NCBI GenBank assembly: GCA_030263555.1
Contig: SZPE01000002.1
Span: 62,001-126,000, forward strand
Length of the DNA stretch: 64,000 nt
DNA from: CFX2 sp014338005
Lineage (GTDB): Bacteria; Chloroflexota; Anaerolineae; Aggregatilineales; Phototrophicaceae
Direction of reading: 5' to 3'
Below the pieces are notes generated by a model that saw only the letters and a program-made list of their open reading frames with translations, was not told where the DNA came from and did not search any database. Each line of letters begins with the position of its first letter. Position 1 is the stretch's first letter. Positions 59,158 through 64,000 of the stretch are shown here, piece after piece. A program made the position numbers and the translations under genes.

Positions 59158-61147
59158 AACTCGTCGCCAAATTAAGAGCTTCCTGCTCCGCCCGGTATTC
59201 CTCGGTTTCGTGCCACTTGATGCGGTAGGGATACTTCTTCTCGCCCTTGTAGTGGGGTGTAAACCGACGATCCGGGGTGAAATGATTCTGGTAGCGACAG
59301 GTGATGGTGTGCCAGTTCCAGTGTGGAAATGCCTTGAGAATCTCCCACTGCGGACGACCTGCATCCACCATCTCACGCAGCCGCTGCAATTCCGCCTGCG
59401 TCCAGTGCTGGCGGAAATCACCCCAGCGGAAGATCAGCGAAGAAGTTGAACCGTCGCGCCAGAAGATGGTTAGTTCGCGCCGCACTTCATCCATCTGCTT
59501 CACTTTGGCGTAGGCTGCCAGCGCCTCGAACAATTCCCGGCGGTTGGCTGCGGGGACATCCTTCCAACGGGCAATAATCTTGTTCAGCACCGGGCGGGCA
59601 TCCTCCAGCACTTCACGCTGGCGCTTACCCTGCCTCAATTCAATCTGTACCGCACGCAGGCGTTCAATCTCACGCTCATTGGCAGCATAACTGGCTTCCA
59701 AATTACGCACCATCTCCGGGTGCTGCAAAGTCTTGAGGTTTTCAAGGATGGCGGTTTTGGCGCGTTCGGCACCACGGATTTCGTTTTCAATCCGGCGCAG
59801 TTCGCTGTGACCATCTTCACGGGTGCTGGCTAAGGCTGCCTGCCAGGCGGTTTCATCAATCGTCGTCGCTTTCAGCCGCTCCAGCAGCAGGGTATCAATA
59901 CTCAAATCCATCCGACTGGCTTTCACGCTGAAAACCACGACTCCGCGTCGATCCCGTAAGGCATACTGATACACCTTGTTATGGCTGTTCCATTGGGTGT
60001 GCAGCCGCCGGTGCAGATAATCTGGGACATCATCCGAGAACACGACCCCACCATAAACAGGTGGCGCTTCCGTTCGGTCTTTGACATCGTGACGGTTGTA
60101 GGTGCGGTAGGGTTGATACGCCGGGTTTGGATCACCGTAAAAATCCAGCCGCGACAGCGCATTGAAGGCGAACATGAACAGGTCTTCATCCACGATGGGT
60201 TCGTGGTTATAGAAGCGAGTAATCGCGCCCTGATGCACCCAATGCCCCATGTAAACCACGTTGGTCAGCAGTTTGTCGATCCCGGAGAGCGATGGCACAA
60301 TCCGTCCGGTAAACATCGAACGGTAATCCATCCGCATATCGGTGCGGAAACCTTCGGGGGTCAGTCGTGCGACTTCCTCCGGTTCAGGCAGAAAGGGTCC
60401 GTGCTGTTCGACGTATTCCCATGTTTTCTGCATGTTACGATTGAAACGCTTGAACAACTCAAAGTAGACCCGGATCGCATCAGCACAGGGCACAAAAGGA
60501 ATATAGCGGCGGTGGTTTGGGTTGGGGCTGCCGTCGGGCAGTTTCTGGCGCATGTCCACCATATACCCGGTGATGATGGCACGTCCTGCCCATAATCCCT
60601 GCTCATGCAGATAGGCACGGCTCTTATGCAGTCGCCCTTTGATATGATACTCAAGGAAGTCCGCTGCGTGCTGCGCTTCTTCGCGGAAAATCTTCATGTG
60701 GTAAGCACCCATCATCGGGTGATTGAAGTCATACACCATCCGGGGAGTCATCACCCGCACGTTGTTGCGCTTACAGGCATCAATGAACAGGTTGGTCTGG
60801 ATTTGGGTCACGTCGCGGAAGAACCGATCCACTTCCTGCGCCGCGACCAGGCTGATCTCGCCACTCTCGATGAGTGCCAGCAGCCGTACCATGCCTTTGC
60901 GGTCTGCCAGTTTGGTCGTTCCACTCACGCCAGCATCCATGTCAATCATCTCGATGCTGTCCCGCGCCCAGCCCTGACGGACGAGATGTTCAAACATATC
61001 GACGGTTTGCAGCGTCGTATTGATATTGCCGATCTGCGCGTCGGTGGATTGGCGGTAGTAAATAGCGCAGGGACGATCCACCGGCAGCGGTTCAAACCGA
61101 TACGGATCAACCAGGGTCTGTTCGGGGCGCTTGTATTTGGTTGCCAA
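59141..61147 (-). CDS. Large serine recombinase
   Basis: A 668-residue serine recombinase/integrase. The nucleophile is S34 in CAIYYRQSTDAQIG; the catalytic domain continues with IDMDAGVSGTTKLADRKGM, VAAQEVDRFFRD and TPRMVYDFNHPM. A recombinase domain (about 170-330, GRAIITGYMVDMRQKLPDGS) and a long coiled coil (RRIENEIRGAERAKTAILEN) follow. The zinc-ribbon region lacks the usual cysteine pairs. The start is TTG at 61147 with AAGGAG 8 nt upstream. Such enzymes integrate and excise mobile elements at short att sites lying next to the gene; both flanks here are candidates. Confidence 0.9.
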   Translation of the reverse strand: MATKYKRPEQTLVDPYRFEPLPVDRPCAIYYRQSTDAQIGNINTTLQTVDMFEHLVRQGWARDSIEMIDMDAGVSGTTKLADRKGMVRLLALIESGEISLVAAQEVDRFFRDVTQIQTNLFIDACKRNNVRVMTPRMVYDFNHPMMGAYHMKIFREEAQHAADFLEYHIKGRLHKSRAYLHEQGLWAGRAIITGYMVDMRQKLPDGSPNPNHRRYIPFVPCADAIRVYFELFKRFNRNMQKTWEYVEQHGPFLPEPEEVARLTPEGFRTDMRMDYRSMFTGRIVPSLSGIDKLLTNVVYMGHWVHQGAITRFYNHEPIVDEDLFMFAFNALSRLDFYGDPNPAYQPYRTYNRHDVKDRTEAPPVYGGVVFSDDVPDYLHRRLHTQWNSHNKVYQYALRDRRGVVVFSVKASRMDLSIDTLLLERLKATTIDETAWQAALASTREDGHSELRRIENEIRGAERAKTAILENLKTLQHPEMVRNLEASYAANEREIERLRAVQIELRQGKRQREVLEDARPVLNKIIARWKDVPAANRRELFEALAAYAKVKQMDEVRRELTIFWRDGSTSSLIFRWGDFRQHWTQAELQRLREMVDAGRPQWEILKAFPHWNWHTITCRYQNHFTPDRRFTPHYKGEKKYPYRIKWHETEEYRAEQEALNLATSSTSLP

Positions 61148-61229
61148 TGCTTTTCTCCTTTCCAAACAAAACGCCCTGCTCCCGCAAAAGTGATACGGCA
61201 AGAGCAAGGCGCATCATGTACAATGCTTC

Positions 61230-61445
61230 CTAGCCCTGCGACGTGCTAACATCACTCGCGGGGTCAGCCAGATCATCGAGTACCACCTCGGTGGTCTGGC
61301 GCAACAACGAATTGCTCTCAGTGTACTCATTTTCGTCCAGACGCGCAACAATCCTGAGCAGTGAGCGATAAACGCTTTCCAGATTCATGCCCTGCTCGTT
61401 ATTCAGTTGTGGGGTTGCTTCATGTGAAATGGGTTCAGCCTTCAA
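61230..61445 (-). CDS. Small protein of unknown function
   Basis: A 71-residue acidic protein with a likely helical stretch (ESVYRSLLRIVARLDENE). A TTG start at 61445 has AAGGAG 6 nt upstream and overlaps the ribbon-helix-helix gene; ATG 61388 is an alternative. It lies 82 nt upstream of the recombinase on the same strand. No family recognised. Confidence 0.5.
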   Translation of the reverse strand: MKAEPISHEATPQLNNEQGMNLESVYRSLLRIVARLDENEYTESNSLLRQTTEVVLDDLADPASDVSTSQG

Positions 61446-61644
61446 CCCGGTCTCCTTGTTGAGCCTTGCGGTGATACGCCACCGCTTCCAGTATGAAATG
61501 CCGCGCCATGTATGAATCGGGCAACTTCAGTTGCTTTGCCAGTGCCTCGATCTCGGCGCGTTCCCGGTCCGTCAGCCGGATCGCAAAAATTCTTTTACGT
61601 GTCACCTGGCGAACCGGTAGAGTAGGGATATTGGGTTTCTCCAT
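61435..61644 (-). CDS. Ribbon-helix-helix-like DNA-binding protein
   Basis: A 69-residue protein with a beta-strand then two helices: TRKRIFAIRLTDRERAEIEALA, AKQLKLPDSYMARHFILEAV in the order of CopG/Arc-type folds. Such small proteins repress their own promoters; 22-bp direct repeats at 61864-61907 upstream may be its operator. GGAGGAG lies 8 nt before the ATG. It probably controls the recombinase operon. Confidence 0.65.
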   Translation of the reverse strand: MEKPNIPTLPVRQVTRKRIFAIRLTDRERAEIEALAKQLKLPDSYMARHFILEAVAYHRKAQQGDRVEG

Positions 61645-61863
61645 CAGTCGCGCTCCTCCGTTTTACTCATGGTTCCAGCGTAGCACACCGACCCTGTGCG
61701 AACCCCGCATTTTTCCAGTTTTGGGTTAGCAATCTTGCGAAGGTGTCTGAAATATTTCGGCTCTCCGCCAGAATCGAAAAGCTGACTGCCCGGTGTGTGG
61801 TATGTCCACGTTTTACCGATGCAATCAGCATATCAAAGTCAGGTCGTGCGACCCGTGTAAAAT

Positions 61864-61907
61864 TGGCAAATCTGACCGTCAATTTTGGCAAATCGCCCGT
61901 TAATTTT
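61864..61907. repeat. 22-bp tandem direct repeats upstream of the RHH gene
   Basis: TTGGCAAATC begins two tandem units at 61864 and 61886; the units continue TGACCGTCAATT and GCCCGTTAATTT. They lie in the 426-bp gap 61645-62070, which has no gene. The rest of the gap holds only small AT-rich stems, such as GAAAAG/CTTTTC near 61960. An operator or attachment-related role is possible. Confidence 0.5.
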
Positions 61908-62070
61908 ACGGGTCTTCCGCACTTTATGTAGAATCCAGTGCCTTAGGGGCTGAACTAGCTGAAAAGATGCGCTTTTCATTGCTCATTTCAATTTCACCGA
62001 TGATATAAGCTGCGAAGTTCTACACGTAGAGTAGAAGAGCCAAAATCTCGCGGTGCAGCGAAATGAGTTG

Positions 62071-63456
62071 CTAAGTTTCGGGTAAATCGTATTGGGATAG
62101 AGTTCCTGTTTGTTCATCTACCCCCACCTGAATTGCAGTATGTGGAGAAACTGGTTTAATGAATAGGAAACTCATTATCAATAGACCAGTTACTACGATA
62201 CTTCCTAAAAGAAACGGCGTTGTTGAACCATAATTCTGAAAAATAAATCCGCCGAGCAGCGGTGCAGCGGCGTTCGCGGCGCTGACAAACGACGCGCTTA
62301 AACCCAGTACACTACCATACTCACGCGAATGAACCCGCTTGGTCATCAGGCTGTTCAATCCAGGGCGAATAAGACCTGCGCCTACTGAAATTGGGATAAT
62401 GATTATAATTACCCATAATACACCAACAATCCCTGTGTTAGTATCATCAGGTAATTGAACAGAGATTGTGTCGGTTATTGCACCTGAACCTGGCACCGAT
62501 TCACTCAGTAATTTGCTCTCCACAACCTCTCGAACATAAAATGGGTGTGGTTGCTCAGGTGTAAAGGCGATAAGAAATAGACCAACGGCCAACAATCCCA
62601 GCGCTGCATAGACGATTTTGAATTCGCCGTATTTACGAGACCAATGTCCTATAAAGCGTGCCTGTACCGTGACCAGTGTGATTCCTACGACGACAAAGAT
62701 CAGCGCATTCCCCTGACCGAGCAGTCCCAACCGACTCAAGGTGAACAATCCCAGTAAACTCTCAAATCCAAAGAAAACAAGTTGTTGGGCAAACATCAAC
62801 ATCAGTAAGCTGTTGACGCTTGAGTTCCGCAGGATGTGGAGAGACGGGAAAAACTGCCTTCGGTTGGAGATATGCCGTCTTTCAGGGGGCAGTGTTTCCC
62901 GGAAAACGAAGATTGTGAGCAGAATTGAGATCAAGGAGCATAAAGCAGCGACAAACGCGGGTAGCTGCAGATTATCGGTCAATTCAAGTGTCACTATCGA
63001 GATCATTGGGCCAAGAATGAAGCCTAACCCGAACGCTGCTCCGGTAAGCCCTAAACCCTGGGCGCGGTTGTTTTCGTCCGTAATGTCGCTTAGAGCAGCC
63101 TGGGCAGTAGCGATATTTGCCCCAAACAGCCCATCAATGATACGAGACAGAATTATCAGAGGAAGTGAGGTTGCAAGCCCCAGCATGATAAAACCCGCAC
63201 AGGTGGTAATCTGGCTGATAAGCAGCAAGGGTTTTCGTCCAAAACGATCAGACAGCGCCCCCATGACCGGAAGTCCAATAAGTTGTGCCAGTGGAAAAGC
63301 AGCAACCACCAATCCGACTTCTACCGGGGTAGCACCATAGGTGGTCGCATACAGATGAAGCAGTGGCAGAATTAAGGACAGTCCCAACACATCAACCAGA
63401 ACCAGAGCAAAGATGGGTAGAGCTTGCTTGTAATCCAACTTGTGTTTAGCTGTCAT
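62071..63456 (-). CDS. MFS transporter (TetA/DHA1-like)
   Basis: A 461-residue major-facilitator protein with about twelve helices. FALVLVDVLGLSLILPLLHL at the N terminus, LIGLPVMGALSDRFGRKPLL (motif A in loop 2-3) and GLTGAAFGLGFILGPMIS (motif C of drug exporters) place it with DHA1/TetA-type drug:proton antiporters. A large extracytoplasmic loop near residue 300-340 (PHPFYVREVVESKLLSESVP) is longer than usual. The codon usage is less GC-rich than in the first 45 kb. It starts 21 nt after hemL and is probably in its operon. Confidence 0.87.
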   Translation of the reverse strand: MTAKHKLDYKQALPIFALVLVDVLGLSLILPLLHLYATTYGATPVEVGLVVAAFPLAQLIGLPVMGALSDRFGRKPLLLISQITTCAGFIMLGLATSLPLIILSRIIDGLFGANIATAQAALSDITDENNRAQGLGLTGAAFGLGFILGPMISIVTLELTDNLQLPAFVAALCSLISILLTIFVFRETLPPERRHISNRRQFFPSLHILRNSSVNSLLMLMFAQQLVFFGFESLLGLFTLSRLGLLGQGNALIFVVVGITLVTVQARFIGHWSRKYGEFKIVYAALGLLAVGLFLIAFTPEQPHPFYVREVVESKLLSESVPGSGAITDTISVQLPDDTNTGIVGVLWVIIIIIPISVGAGLIRPGLNSLMTKRVHSREYGSVLGLSASFVSAANAAAPLLGGFIFQNYGSTTPFLLGSIVVTGLLIMSFLFIKPVSPHTAIQVGVDEQTGTLSQYDLPET

Positions 63457-63477
63457 GTTCTGTCCAGTGAAAGGCTC

Positions 63478-64000
63478 TCAGTTTGAGGCGAGGAGGCTAA
63501 AGATATTGATTGCTGCGGAAAGTGTTGTCTGAACGTCGTCCGGTGTGTGGGCGCTGCTCATAAAGCCTGCCTCAAACTGGCTTGGCGCAAAGTACATACC
63601 CTGCTCAAGCATGGCATGGAAAAAATGAGCATAACGTTCGGTATGGGCAAATTGTTTCGCGCTTGCGTAGTCAGCAATAGCTGTTTCAGGAGTTTTCAGA
63701 AAATAAAACCCGAACATTGTCCCCACACTACCCGCTTGCAATGGAACACCGGCTGACTCGGCAGCATTGGTCAACCCCTTTACCAACGCTGCTGTCATCT
63801 GTTCAATAGTGTTGAATGTATTGCCTGCTAACAAGGCGCGAAGGGTTGCCAGCCCGGCTGCCATCGCCAACGGATTGCCGGAAAGCGTCCCCGCCTGATA
63901 CATCGTACCTGCTGGCGCAACATGCTGCATGAGTTCGCGCTTGCCAGCATATGCGCCAACGGGCAGCCCGCCGCCTATAACCTTGCCCAAACAGGTCAGA
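63478..64000 (-). CDS. hemL: Glutamate-1-semialdehyde 2,1-aminomutase, C-terminal part
   Basis: The frame is open to the right edge of the window, so the N-terminal ~60% is outside. The visible 173 residues contain the PLP-lysine motif LTCLGKVIGGGLPVGAYAGK and YQAGTLSGNPLAMAAGLATL, the strong HemL signatures, and the C-terminal FAPSQFEAGFMSSAHTPDDV. HemL isomerises glutamate-1-semialdehyde to 5-aminolevulinate in tetrapyrrole synthesis. It ends 21 nt upstream of the MFS gene on the same strand. Confidence 0.92.
   Translation of the reverse strand, partial: LTCLGKVIGGGLPVGAYAGKRELMQHVAPAGTMYQAGTLSGNPLAMAAGLATLRALLAGNTFNTIEQMTAALVKGLTNAAESAGVPLQAGSVGTMFGFYFLKTPETAIADYASAKQFAHTERYAHFFHAMLEQGMYFAPSQFEAGFMSSAHTPDDVQTTLSAAINIFSLLASN

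Noticed and set aside
47574..61230. Direct-repeat attachment sites flanking the ParAB element
   Set aside because: No repeat of useful length was found by eye between the left gap and the recombinase flanks; serine integrase cores can be only a few bases, so absence is not evidence against integration.

Overview
The window looks like a chromosome segment of a GC-rich, Gram-positive-like or deep-branching bacterium, most plausibly a Chloroflexota (Anaerolineae-type) genome. This is an inference from gene content and gene style: GAF/PAS histidine kinases, tandem-XRE proteins, TPR, LysM/PT-rich lipoproteins, TIR-SUMF proteins and a KimA-type permease. No rRNA or tRNA gene was found, so taxonomy cannot be fixed from the window itself.

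Layout of the chromosomal part (1-47.5 kb). 1-6.2 kb: cell-envelope glycosylation (two polytopic glycosyltransferases, a GT2 enzyme, a GNAT), a TPR protein and a double-XRE regulator. 6.3-10.6 kb: a GAF-PAS histidine kinase and a KimA-like potassium/amino-acid permease. 10.9-22.2 kb: a catabolic acyl-CoA cluster (biotin-dependent carboxylase beta and alpha subunits, acyl-CoA dehydrogenase, enoyl-CoA hydratase, and an AtuA-type protein split into two genes). It is best compared with acyclic-terpene (atu) or leucine/isovalerate (liu) pathways. It is interrupted by a small-gene island (MNT nucleotidyltransferase, HicAB, DUF433, a stand-alone modified-base-binding SRA-like domain). 22.3-27.9 kb: an oligopeptide/nickel-type ABC transporter with fused ATPases. 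27.9-36.3 kb: an MFS exporter, uppP, a frameshifted response-regulator/kinase, a LysM lipoprotein, a NUDIX hydrolase, ribosomal protein L19, a C26 amidotransferase and murI. 36.3-45.1 kb: a second histidine kinase, an AlbA_2/Schlafen-type regulator, a radical SAM-membrane protein-methyltransferase operon and glnS. 45.5-47.5 kb: a TIR-TM-FGE protein interrupted by an in-frame TGA, and a decayed REP-associated tyrosine transposase with REP-like repeats both beside it and inside it.

From about 47.6 kb base and codon usage change and the genes become those of an integrated plasmid-like element: ParA, ParB, a TOPRIM/P-loop replication protein, a LexA-like DNA-binding protein without protease, a zinc-ribbon protein, an HhH-GPD-like protein, a DUF488-like protein, an RNase HI-SLOG fusion, a large unknown protein, a DUF6094-type methyltransferase truncated where it meets a large serine recombinase, and two small genes including a ribbon-helix-helix protein. 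Its non-coding gaps are unusually structured. There are four hairpins between parB and the primase, 9-bp iterons after the primase, and a nested, perfectly base-paired multi-branch element of about 190 bp between 54.79 and 54.98 kb that no gene explains. The window ends with an MFS transporter and the 3' part of hemL on the minus strand.

The strongest candidates for something new are the 54.8-kb structured element together with the RNase HI-SLOG operon beside it, the control region between parB and primase, the 89-90 bp palindromic repeat whose end supplies stop codons of two unrelated genes, and the TGA codon at a conserved tryptophan of the TIR-FGE protein.
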